Shown here one piece after another: positions 22,467 through 34,431 of a DNA stretch of 64,000 nucleotides. Under the pieces are notes generated by a model that saw only the letters and a program-made list of their open reading frames with translations, ran no database searches and was not told where the DNA came from. Numbering within the stretch: the first letter of the stretch is position 1; every line of letters starts with the position of its first letter. Made by a program: the position numbers and the translations under genes. Origin of the DNA: Acanthaster planci (taxonomy: Eukaryota > Echinodermata > Asteroidea > Valvatida > Acanthasteridae); contig NW_019091610.1 of NCBI RefSeq assembly GCF_001949145.1, forward strand, positions 288,916 to 352,915, in the 5' to 3' direction.

Positions 22467-25400
22467 TCATTTTTGGATTTGAGGACTCTGCAGGTTTGCC
22501 AACACAGCACAAATGCGCACAATGTCATTGACGCATGGAAGCAGTTCCCGAGGGAATGCTGCATTGAGAATATTACAGAATCGAATCCTGTGTACGATTC
22601 TTTCCACATGTACCCTCATGGGGGATACTTTGTAGGTACCCGTAGACTGGACGCCTTCGCCCGCGAATTGCTGCTGAGGAACGGTAAACGGAGGCAGAAC
22701 AACAATCGCCTCTCCTCCAGGAACTTCCGCTCCGATTTCCGGAAATGCTTGACTGGCTATGATAACGTCGTCTGGCTCGAGCAAATCCAGAACACCGGAC
22801 TCTGTCGCGACTTGACTGTCTGTTGTTCCTCCTGGGAATGCCTCGGACAAGAACGAAATCAATCCGTGAGGAGAAATACCGACCAAAACTTTACAGGTGT
22901 ATGTTCCTTTGTTGTGGGAATACATCAGCGCCTGTCCCTCACCACTTGGCGGTCTCTCTGTTTTAAATTCCAAACAATCGATAATACACCTGACATTTGG
23001 GTACTCAGAGAAGCAAGACGGTACCATAGAGCGGACTGTTTGTGCTGACGGCCAAATAATCCAGTCGTGTGTCGCTCTGGATAGATTTTCCAGCACAAAA
23101 TTAAAAGCTCTGGAGGCCGTTGTTCTAAACACTGAAAAAATCACTCCTAGACATGTAAACGGCAAACCATATCGTAATTTCATCAGGAACAACAGCAGGC
23201 AATTCTCTAAGCTCATTCCTTTTGACTTCGCCGGCAGCAGTGACAGTAAGAGGAAAAACACACTTGGCTGCATGCCAGTCAGGTCGTGAATTTTCTCTTG
23301 CCCCGCTCGTGAGCCGTCGAACCCGTGGAATCCTCTCGTGCACCGGAGGCTCTCCCCCATGGCATCGGGTCCCACGCGCCGGTCTCTTGTCTCTGTGTGC
23401 CGGCTGCAGGGCTCTTTGTGGAAAGAGGTCTGGGTACCGGCCTCGGTGCCCGTCATGGAACAAAACACGGTGCGGACGACATTGCGGGCATGGGCTCCTG
23501 GGCATGAGCATGTATCCTGTTCAGGGAAATCGACCTGAATCTGTCGGTGCACGCGCTTCTTCCTGGTTTTCTTCTTCAATATCAGACTGCCCGAGACGTA
23601 GCAGTGATCAGCGGACACCACTGGCGTATGAGCAGATACCTGAGTCTTGTATTCGGTGACCTCCTTGGTGTAGTCGGCTCCGGTGTTCAAGGTGGGGTCA
23701 TTGCACTTCTTCCCGTCCTCAAAGTGGCAGGCACACATTCGGCTGGAGTTACCTGGTTTCCACAGGGAGCCATCACGCCTTCATGGAATGCAAACAGAAT
23801 TAACACAGGTCACTCAGTAGGCAAAAGAGAAATGTTGACTGAATGCCTCATGACAACCAAGCTGTTTGACTAGGATTGGAAATGCTAACAATTCAATAAA
23901 TTAAATGATTCTCTCAATGTTTGTCCTTCTAGTTGCTAGCTCAATAAACAATCGAGAGATTGTTGAATAAAAACTACCAATTCTTCACGAATTGGTCAGT
24001 CTTATAAGTTTTGGTCTAAAACCACTGTGATAAGGTTCAAAGAGCTAGGCACCTCACGGTTGCTCTCATGCGGAAATTTTTATTGATTGAGAAATTGGAA
24101 GTTGTATCACCCAATGTGTCACCAGTAATCAGAGGGTGTATTCGAAAGAACAGATCAGACCTCGTGTTAATACGACCCTGTGTAAATAAAAAGGGCTTGG
24201 GAGGCACAGGGAGGTGGCTTTTGGTTTTCAGAAGTAGCAATCATCTGATTATGACCCCAAATACCCTTACCCCACAATTCTGGGGGTAGAAATATGCTTA
24301 GGCCCACCGTGATTAACCGGAGGATTCAGGGCTGTTAGGGTTAAGCAGAGTTTATCATACATGTCATGTTGGTGTTCCTTGTTGGCACTCTCTTCTTATT
24401 TAACCCTAACCTTCCCCAACCACACAGAATTAAACAGTAGTAAAGTGGTTAATTCTGTGGGGATAGGTCTGGTAGGCCCATGACAGCTGGCTTTTGCATT
24501 GGGTTTGGCATAACTCAGAAAAACAAAGTCCAACAATCTCTGTGCACAAAGTCCCATATGGGTGTTTAACTTTGTGTGAATGGGGAAGGTTAGGGTCAGC
24601 AACCGGGGGGGGGTTAGGGTTAAGGAAACAAAGTCTACTCTGAGAAAACAACTCAACTAGATACGGTACAAGTATGTTGGCCATGATATCCTAGATTTTG
24701 AGGGAAATCATGGGATAAACGTTAATGTACATGACCAAGAGGTGTCAACAAAACTAAAGAACAAATTTGTAAAGTTGGTTCCTTCACCTGGAGGAAGATT
24801 TGTTATCAATTGTCAGTGATGAATCTTTGTATTTATCACAATACACAGACTTTCTAGCTTGGAGGGATTCCTCCGTGGTTCTGGTAACCAGACTAGACGG
24901 TGAAGTGCCTCCAAAGGCCCTGTCAGCTGAGTTCAAACAAAATAGTGTGACCACATTGACCAACAAAAGCAGGCAAACTGTGTTCTCTACTTAAACATTG
25001 TCCAAACATGAAAAGTTCACCTTAGCTTGAGCTGTTAGGATTAAGCAACAAATGCTCAAGGTCAACAGTCTTTCTTAATGAAAAAAAAAGGACTTTGTTT
25101 CCTTATTATTCTACTAGGAACAGGGTGCTAAAGATAAAGAACGCCATCTTTTTTTTCAACTATTTGTTGAATTCTGTTTTGCTTTCGAAGTGAACTTGGA
25201 GAAGATGTCATAAGAAACATTTTAATGTAATACATCTAGGTTTGGATTCCATTGGACTCTGAAAAGCAAAGGAATACGTGTATACATTGATTTAAAGCAG
25301 GGACATTTTGGGATGTTTTGGGATGAGTTTGTACCCGGTACATGTGTGTTTACGTGAGTAATGCAGAGCAAACTTTGACTTCTTTTGCACACATGCATGT

Positions 25401-26834
25401 AAATGAGTGTGGATTTTGACTGAAAAGCTAAGGCCAAACAAAAACTTGGTTTAGTTTCCTATTATGCTGAAAAATAAAATAGGTTGGTTGCTTGGGCAAA
25501 ATATTTTTTTTACTCTACATTTTTATAGCCCAAAAAATTAGGGTCTGATGATGGTCTGTATTTCTTTTTTTTTGGGGGGGGGTGCGTACAGTGTATATTT
25601 GTAACAGGTACGTGTACTAAGTCAGTGTCAGATTCATTACTGTACATGTGCACGTCAATATTACATATCAGCATTGTGAGTGAGTAGTAAAGTAGCTGGT
25701 TGTTGAAATACAAACACACAAGAGCCGTCCATCTCATGCAAAATCAAAATTACAACAATACAACGTCAGTACAGGATGATGTACACGAAATGAGGCTCAG
25801 GGCAAGGCACCATAAGTTTTTATATTTTATTGATTTGTCAAATAAAAAGATATAGGTTTTGTGTGATTTTCTAGGTTGGGTCGGGTAACCGGGAACATAA
25901 ATGCATAGACCGCAAGGTCCTTTTCAAAACTACGGGGGGTTTTGTGATCTGCGCGGCACCCGACTAAAATCAAAACTATGGGCAAATTTGACCCCAAGTA
26001 TAGGGAATTTATGCATAGTTGAAAAATTCCAGTCATAAAATTTTTCAATTGTAAAAACCCTCTGTTTACTTAATCTGGCCCCTAGGGATTCAAAACAATG
26101 AAGTGGCAACATCTGAAAAGAAGAGATAGCAGTACCGAAGAGCAAAAAGGGTGAGCGCATTTTGGGAGCACATGTACACCCAAACAAATACAGGCAGTGT
26201 AAGTGCGTTGCGCACGATGCGCATTGGACGTGCTGCCATCCTTCGCTTCACTCAGTGTTTGCCCATACTTTTCAAAATCACAGTTATACGCACAAGACCA
26301 GCGGTCTATGCGTTTATATGTCTGTGCCAGAAACACTGCTATTTTTTTGTTTGGCCTTAGGTCCTGCATTCATTTCCAGACAATGTTTATTCTTATTCGT
26401 GCCTTGTTCCAATGAACTAAATGCTGGCTTCGCTTGAAATTTTACAAATCATATTTGAAATTGAAATTTTAGTTACAACGTTTTTCCTAATGAAGAAAAT
26501 GAGTGCCCAAATGAACAGCGCCCTCGCTCATGTCCTAGTTAAGCCTTTGATTAGCTGCAGCAGTGGTCTGGTGGTCACTAAAAATTTGCTGAAGTTAACA
26601 GTAACTGAGTAAGCAGCGGCGTGAAATCGGGCCCAAAAGAAAGGGTACTCACCTGTGATGACCCAACCTTCCTGATAAAGTTGTCCATAGTTGCAATCGC
26701 TTACTTGATTTCATGGGAAAGCGGAAGAATGTACCACTTGGACAAGTTTTTCGATTGTGAGAGCACCCAAGCATGGCGCATTTTGACTTGATTTGCCATG
26801 AACATGATGACCGTGACGATGATGAATCGGCCAT
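22467..26834 (-). CDS. THAP-domain DDE transposase-like protein (ISL2EU/Harbinger type)
   Basis: Two minus-strand exons: 26834-26653 and 23778-22467 (donor CACAG/GTGAGT, acceptor ATGAAG/GCG, phase 2), giving 497 aa. Splicing completes a C2CH THAP zinc-binding DNA-binding domain: C19-x4-C24 in exon 1 with FRFP (37-40) and W50, then WKP and C76-x2-H79 (CACH) in exon 2. Next come a basic stretch (KKKTRKKR), a helix-turn-helix of the HTH_Tnp_4 type (about 225-305), and a DDE_Tnp_4 nuclease fold with IIDCLEF (D328), VGISPHG, the GGTTDS block and RVHVER (E453). The middle acidic residue, normally ADKGF, reads ASQAF (S403). The frame is otherwise open and no terminal repeats were found around it. 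It is either a decaying transposon or a host-captured gene; catalysis by the usual mechanism looks impossible. Confidence 0.85.
24307..24345. repeat. Right half of the CCCTAGGGTGT...GGTTAAG repeat
   Basis: GGAGGATTCAGGGCTGTTAG followed by GGTTAAG, matching the right half of the copies at 15871 and 37510. It sits about 60 bp from TTAA element copy 2, inside the THAP/DDE gene intron. Confidence 0.6.
24404..24619. mobile_element. TTAA-bounded 216-bp element, copy 2
   Basis: Lies in the intron of the THAP/DDE gene. TTAA at 24400-24403 and 24620-24623; ends CCCTAAC / GTTAGGG. Shares blocks such as GGCTTTTGCATTGGGTTTGG and GTCCAACA with copy 1 in the same order, differing by scattered substitutions and a G-run near the right end. 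Confidence 0.87.
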
Positions 26835-27008
26835 TCTCGCGCCTTCTTCAAGTTCTTGTCCCGTTCAAATGAAATGCGACGATTTTAGCAAGATGGCTTG
26901 GAGTGATGATGAAATGCTGAAGAATGCGCCCACAAACATGACAAATACTGCAAAAGGGCAGCCTCGGCCGGCCTAGATAGACAGCAGCCAAACGCGTCGC
27001 AACAAACA

Positions 27009-27017
27009 AGATGGCGT
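27009..27017. promoter_or_regulatory. YY1-like AAGATGGCG motif upstream of the THAP/DDE gene
   Basis: AAGATGGCG lies about 175 bp upstream of the start codon at 26834 and matches the classic YY1 core, common near animal transcription starts. It is a short motif, so this is only suggestive. Confidence 0.3.
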
Positions 27018-30000
27018 TCGATTGAACGCTCCCCACCAAACTGTCTCCTTTCAACCGATGAGGGGGTGCTTCTTGAATGCGGATAGCTGGCTCGGCCAGG
27101 GAGTCGCCTTACATGTACATGAGAAAGGCTTCTTGATATTATCCCCCAGGAATTACATGTATCTAAATACACGCTTTCAGTGAGAGATGTGCTACGGATG
27201 GCACATCTGGAAGTTAACAATATAATATGTAATATAATAATTATGTGAAACGTACCCTTTAACCATGGAAGAGCTGGGATATTTTGGCCCATCTCATGGC
27301 CGAAGGGGACAGACCCCCCCCCCACAAAGAACTCGACTCTGCCACATCCGGGTTTTAAAACTTGGTATGTATGTGAGAACTCCCTTTATCATGAAGTTCA
27401 AACTCAATTGGACATACGGTTTTTGGTTACGTTCGGAACCGTAATTGATGGGCAGTATTACACAGTGGAAAAAGTAGGCCTATACATTTTTAGCAGACCT
27501 CTCTCGGGAAAATGGGCGCTGCGCTATAACAGTATGTTTGATTTTCACACAATTGGTTTAAAAATAACGGCAAAGAGCTACTCTAAAAAGTGCTTAAGTC
27601 TGAGCCCCGAAAAAAAGCACTGTAGTGATATCAGAAAAAAATGTTAGGGGAGGGGCGGGTTCTGCTCCGGCTCTTATGGGGTTAAAGGCGCGATATTCAA
27701 AGCTCATAATTATTCGATCAAATGAACATAGTTGAAACTGCAGGCAGCGAGTGTTATTGGTACAATTCATGTACATCGCTATGTCTTAATTGTGAGTATC
27801 CATGTGTCCCTTAATTGGCTTTATAGGTGTAGCCTTGATAGGCCATTATCTGTAGGACAAGTGTAGTCAGGAGTGTACGTGTTACTGACAAAAATCATTG
27901 GCATCATTACATAATATTAATTATATTCATGCGCCGGTCATAATGTGAGACAACGTGTACTGATCGATCGACCGTGCACTCTTGGCAGGCCAGAAGTTAG
28001 TATCTGCAGAACGACGGATCCGGTGAGATTGAAAGTAAGCATATTTGAATGAATGGTAGCAAGTGTGGTTGATGAGTGTTGATGAGTTCATTTGTCACTT
28101 AACTTGCCGTGACCTTCAGTCCAGGAAGCTTAAGGGTGCTAGTTCCACCAAATGGTTGTATTTCTGCTCCTACGGGGTGTTTACAATAAGACATGCCAAC
28201 TTTACAAGTTGAAAAAGCCCTAAATTGCGGGCCCAAGTTTTGGATTGCCGGCGGGCGGCTACACTCAGAGCTGAGCGCATAGTTTTACTGCTATTTTGGG
28301 GGTAGTATCTTCGGGGAAAGGTGAATAACAAAATTGTTTCGGGCTAACTTCCAAAAAATTGAAACGAAAATTGATATTCTGGCCATAATCTTGAATTTCT
28401 GGTGAAAAAACGAAGGCCAACCTCTTCACTGCGAGAGTCAACAGGCGGCGCTATTTCGGTTTGATTTTGTACTGCTTTCTACAGCGTGCCGCACCCTCGT
28501 ATTTAGGCCAGAAATATGTCCGCCGAGCTCATAAATAAAAGTTATACTCAAAATATTCTATATTAGAGGGTCCTGAGAGCCATGGAACTGGGGAATGGAA
28601 GAAATATGACACTGAACTACTGGGCCGGACTCAGGGCTTCCAATTCTGAGCAATTTGGATGCAATCGGGTCCGAAAGTGGCACTATTTGAGCCATTTTAC
28701 AGAGGAGTGCTACTTTCCCAGGCAGTGAAATGTTCTTCATTTTAGGGCTGGTCTGGTTCAAGTTGGGTGAAAATTTCTCAAAAATTCATCCGTCAACCCA
28801 CTAAAAAAGTGAAAGGAAAATGAAAGAGGACAAAGTCATGTGGAACATCATTGTTCTGTGCAGCCTGAACGCCTGTGAGAGTTGTGAGTATTTTTAAAAT
28901 AATACTTCACAAATATTATCTGTGAAGTATGGGGATTTATCACTGCTGTCTATGGGAAAATATTTGCTGCGGTGCACCCTATAGGCGCGTATTATTTAGG
29001 TGTTTTGTGCAACCTTAAGTCTGCAGGACTGCATACAGTCTATGCAGAGAACCAGTCTAGGGGTCAGGGAACTTTTATTCAAGTAGCGCGCCCTCATTTG
29101 GCGCTTACCGTACCGATCGTAGTAAAGCTCGAAGTTCAAGGATTTTTACATGTCTAGCCCAGCTCAATAAATTGATTAACTCGAGCGTGACTATATTGCC
29201 CGACTGGCCTCACAGAACTGCATGGCATCCCGTGCAGTTCTACCCGTACCCGTTTGCTTAAATAGATCTGGTTTCCTGTTTCTTTTGTCCTGTTACAACT
29301 GAAAACTGGCGTTTTTCCACCCAAAGACAGAACCACGACACGACAGCCCGCAGCGCAGACGCCGTGACCGGGGCTCGCGTTGAATGGAGGCGGAGAGCTG
29401 TAAGCCTACCTTAGGCGCTAAACAGACACACGAGAAGAGGTAAAGTCAAAATGACTGTCATGTCAGCATTATAGGCCTATATATGCTGTTATGAATCTGG
29501 TTCAGTCAGCTAGGGTTTTGGCCATGTTTGGCCGGTTCGATGCAGAGAGGCTTAGGCCTACATGTACACATGTACGTGGACACCCTAGCCTACGCGTAGT
29601 TACATTGTGTGTACTGGAGGCGACGTCCCACCTGTACAAACTGTCACCTCTTTGCATATGAATTCACAGATGTGTAAACGGAAACATTTCAGGAAGGAGC
29701 AAGAATGCTCCCCAACGAGCGTTAACCGGGTCATAACCTAATCCCGGGGGACCCGAGCACATTATGGTTTATAAAGTAGCTGTCTGGATAGTTTGTTATA
29801 TGTTGGCACTCGTCATTATTTTGCGTGCTGTTTCAGGCTTGTTTTGCATCCTGTTTATTCCCACTAAACATGGCCTCTTCGGTATATTTAAATTACTAGA
29901 AACGACGATAAATTAGCGTTTGTTGCGACACTCATGAACATGTTGAATGGAATCCCAATATTTTTCCATGCTCTCAGATTTATACCCTAGGAAACACGAT

Positions 30001-31469
30001 TTCACGGAAATGACGGAAACATTCGCAACAGACGGAAGCAATCCAATATTCCACATTCATGGTTGAATTTCAAGCATATTTAAAACATAACAATGATTTT
30101 CAACAGAGGCCTGTTTTCGAGAATACTGTGGAAGATAATTGATATATTTCGTCCGATATAACCGTACATGTATTATTCGTTTAAATCTAATGTCTGTTAC
30201 GGTACTATACAACAGAAAGACTGCGCGCAAAGTACCGATAAACTTCCATTCTTCGCAGAGGTCGTTTTTGCAACCAGCATTTCCCGCCACAAACGGCTGC
30301 CCGAATGGGCCCAAGCTCAATCGTCACTACGCCATCTCATTGGGTCCGGCATTTGTTTGTTGGTTTTTTTTTTCGCTCTCGTGACCGAAGGCCAAATTAC
30401 AGTGAAAATGACAACAGTTAAAAATATCAAAACCAAATTCATCCAAAAAAAAAAAAATAGTCGAGACAATACAATCATTATTCCAGTTACAATCCATCAA
30501 ATACCAACTTGATTAAAATGTGAAATGGACGGAAAAACATTAAAAAAATTCCTAAAAAGCGCACAAATTTCCTACCAAAATTCAGAGATTTCTGTACTTG
30601 ACAAAATACCATTTACAAAAGCACCAAGAACAAGTTATTAAATCAATGTGACTGCCAGTTTTGCTGAATCTGGGATAGGCCTATATATATTTTGCTTTCT
30701 TCCTGGTTCGTTTACATGTACGTGATAAGAAAAACATTCCTGTACTATCTAGCAAGTTGGGTTTCGTTTTAGTTTTTTGGCGTTATCATGACTTGACGTG
30801 TAGATATAGGCGTGTGCATACCTACACGACACACAAGAATTGAATTTCCTGTGGGTACAGGAAAATGCCTTATAGATACGCAGCCAAGCAAAACTCTTTG
30901 CACCTTCAAGCTTTATTCTGATTACAGGTACTAGCAAGGCCACACTGTTTCTTTTCACTCTGAACAGAGAAAATCATCCAAGATATCTCATACACCAAAC
31001 CTGCAACAGTGCGAGTGAGTTGGGCCCAAAAAATACTCCACAGTTGGTTATGGTATGGTATCTACATAGTGCATGTAGCTCTGCCTGCATGGCACCCCTG
31101 CCATGGTATGTTATCTGATGGATCCCATTATTGGATAGGTCCACTGAGCAGAGGTGTATCCGGTGGGGGTGGCATGGGGAGGTGGCAGGTTGCTCCCTGA
31201 CGCATGTTACCATTTGATTCTTTTTAAAAATTATTCTACAAAGCAGCTTATACATGTACGGTATTCACATATTTCTTTTGGGGTGGAGGAAATCTTGATT
31301 CTGTTAAAAAATGGACAGTCGTTTTTGTGAAGAAAATTTCACATTGCCTCCCCCCGGCCCCGGCCCATGACCAGGATACGCCTGTGACACTGCGTCTTAG
31401 GTTATATCCACATGTCGGTATCTTAGCATTGTCTCCAACCATGCTCTATGCTCCAACAAGTTACCGATG

Positions 31470-31514
31470 GGCAAATAATCGATGTAGAGTATTACTCTAC
31501 ATCGATTATTTGCC
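31470..31514. repeat. Near-perfect 45-bp palindrome
   Basis: Two perfect 22-bp arms, 31470-31491 and 31493-31514, separated by one base. The arms begin GGCAAATAATCGATGTAGAG. It would form a very stable hairpin or cruciform. Confidence 0.95.
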
Positions 31515-31763
31515 TGTGTTAAACACCTGGTAAAGTAATCTTAATCAAGTGTCAGTTGGTTGCGGACCGCGACGACAGACTTAGCTATACAGTGTGTACC
31601 CGAAGGCCATTTCCACGTTGATGTCTTCCGTTGACAACTCCATTTTTACATACATGTATGTACATGCTAGGTGCCACAAACTGATAGAGTGGGCCTATAA
31701 GTGCTATAGATCGGAGTCATTTGTACACGGGCTTCGCCAGACTATTTTTAAATAGGGGATGCC

Positions 31764-32293
31764 NNNNNNNNNNNNNNNNNNNNNNNNNNNNNNNNNNNNN
31801 NNNNNNNNNNNNNNNNNNNNNNNNNNNNNNNNNNNNNNNNNNNNNNNNNNNNNNNNNNNNNNNNNNNNNNNNNNNNNNNNNNNNNNNNNNNNNNNNNNNN
31901 NNNNNNNNNNNNNNNNNNNNNNNNNNNNNNNNNNNNNNNNNNNNNNNNNNNNNNNNNNNNNNNNNNNNNNNNNNNNNNNNNNNNNNNNNNNNNNNNNNNN
32001 NNNNNNNNNNNNNNNNNNNNNNNNNNNNNNNNNNNNNNNNNNNNNNNNNNNNNNNNNNNNNNNNNNNNNNNNNNNNNNNNNNNNNNNNNNNNNNNNNNNN
32101 NNNNNNNNNNNNNNNNNNNNNNNNNNNNNNNNNNNNNNNNNNNNNNNNNNNNNNNNNNNNNNNNNNNNNNNNNNNNNNNNNNNNNNNNNNNNNNNNNNNN
32201 NNNNNNNNNNNNNNNNNNNNNNNNNNNNNNNNNNNNNNNNNNNNNNNNNNNNNNNNNNNNNNNNNNNNNNNNNNNNNNNNNNNNNNNNNNNNN
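31764..32293. other. Assembly gap (530 N)
   Basis: Unknown bases in the gene-poor region between the THAP/DDE and TRIM genes. All open frames reported across it are artefacts of the N run. Confidence 0.99.
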
Positions 32294-34218
32294 CGACGTA
32301 ATGGATTCCCGTTTTTGAAATGTCTTAAATGGTGTATTGCATTGTCCCCTCTTCATGAATCATTCGTCACCCCAGCTACTGAAAAAAAGTAGCGCACCAG
32401 GTTTCACGGGCTAGTATGAAGTCGCTTCCTTGCGAACGAGCTATTACTTTTAATGTGAAATATTTGGCAGCTAATTAACTGGAAACAGGTTTAATGACCA
32501 GTCAGTTTCGGGATGGCTGGTCGTTGCTCAAAGTGCGTAAAGCCTTGCGCGTACAGCCAATACGAACACCGCCCCAGGCCATTTTTTGCCGTCGGAGGCT
32601 AATTCCGCTGCGAGTGATTTATTATTCGAATATTGGAATATTCGAGTCAGCCGTATATACAGCGTACGCTGTCAGTTGTAGCTGTGAGCATAAAGGTTTG
32701 CTGACACATTTTACCTGTCGATGAATGCTTGCGAATGTTGTTAACATTTTATCCTTGGTTTTTTTTTTGGGGGGGGGGCTGTGAAAAGCCCTTGAAGTAA
32801 ATATCTTTTTTTTGAGCAGCCATGTCAGTCTTTTTTTCTTGATATGGAAAGCGATTGTGTTACATATTAATCACAGATGATTTCAATGTGTCATTTTGGT
32901 TTTGTTGTGATATTGCAATACGACATGCAATAGTGTCATCCTACCGGTTTGTCATTGTTTAGATGGAAATCACACCGACAGGCAAACGGTCAGTTGTTTT
33001 GACACTGAGGACTGTCAAATAGTTTGTTTGCGTGATATTGAATTTTTTGGATCAACATTGGCAAGGAAACAGATTATGTAAATGTCAGAATGTCATATTG
33101 TGCACATAGTCACTCGATGGTTTCGAATTTCTGTCCTCGCAATGAGCAATATTCGCTTGCCAGTGAATTATTTCTGAAGCACTGGTCTACTCTTTCGAAA
33201 GTAAGCTTGGATTTTGGTTCTGTGGGACAGTTCTGAAGATCGACTTTGAATGTCTTTCTCAAGAAAACCTTCGTTTTTGTTTCTGCCGTGCCTCCAATAT
33301 CGTTCTGGGACGCGACTTCAGGTAATTCTTGTCTGGTGTTGTTGATTTTCATGGACTAATATCGTTTAATTGTTAGCACCTGTTTTTATTTTCAGAATGT
33401 GTTATCGGCATTGTTTTTAGTTTGACGATCCAGACACGATAATATTTATTTGCACAGGTATTGGCGACTCAAAAAAATGTAAATTTAGCATGTGAAAGTT
33501 AGCAAGATGTCGGTTGGTATTTCTGCTTTACACCCAGTACATGTACATATCCGTGAAGTTGATTTGAATAACTATTACAGTGAAGGGTCTATGTTTGGCA
33601 AATGGAAAGCCAAATAATTGCAAGTACGTATTTCAAGCAGTCCAGTTTCTGCTCGCGGGAAATAAATTTATGTGCTTGGTAAGACTGAGAGTATACGTGG
33701 AACGTGGCTTGACGTACATGGAGATTCCATTTATGTGCCTATTAACTTTGATTGAAGTTGGCGTACAAAAATAATCGTTCTTTGTTATATCCCTACCCAT
33801 ATCCAAAAAGTAAACCGAGCTTGCCTTTGAACCCGGATTGTAGATTTGACCTGAATTTTTTTTCTAAATACACGTACGTTAGGCCCATGCATTTAGGTCC
33901 ATAATCAGTTAATTTTTGGACCCTCATTACGCTATCAGCAGCACGTAGACCCAATGGAGTGGGAAAACTTGGTTCTGGTGTAGAAGCCCAAAACTACCGG
34001 CTTTCTACACAGAATTACACGCATTGCAGTGTCATCGTTTGTTAATCAGCCACAAGAGACAACTCGCAAGAGTGCCGCAAAGGTTTGACATAATCATTGT
34101 TTAATTAACAATGTTACTTCATTTTTCACACACCTCGCAGTTGTGTTGCGGTATGTGTTTCCGCGACCTGGTGCTTCATTAATCGTATTATGAGACCGGC
34201 CATGTGATGCGCTTTCGA

Positions 34219-34260
34219 CCAATAGGAATGGCTTAACTTGCTTAGGTACGCGTATTTAAG
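34219..34260 (+). promoter_or_regulatory. Candidate TRIM promoter: CCAAT box and TATA-like box
   Basis: CCAAT at 34219-34223 is followed by TATTTAAG at 34253-34260. A start site about 30 bp downstream would leave an untranslated leader of roughly 150 nt before the ATG at 34432. Spacing and order suit a core promoter; no expression data are available. Confidence 0.45.
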
Positions 34261-34431
34261 GATGAAGTTTAAAACACAAACGTGAAATAAACAGTTTTCT
34301 TCTGTTTTGTTCTGCTTTTTAAAGACTTCCCTGGTCTTTTCTACTTGGGTCGGCAAGTTCGAATCATCCTCAGAGACAGTGGGCCGTATTGTGTGGGTGT
34401 TGTTTGAGAGTCGTTTTGGGGGATCGGAGAG

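Larger units (their letters stand above)
26835..34218. other. Gene-poor region between the THAP/DDE and TRIM genes
   Basis: No coding exon could be supported. Open frames are short, lack recognisable motifs and have no paired splice signals. It contains the likely 5' flank of the THAP/DDE gene, a strong 45-bp palindrome and the 530-N gap (31764-32293), which could hide sequence. Confidence 0.5.

Noticed and set aside
22410-23048. 212-codon plus-strand open frame
   Set aside because: Antisense to the THAP/DDE exon 2; no motifs of its own.
31721-32392. Long open frames across the 530-N gap
   Set aside because: Artefact of translating N as unknown residues.
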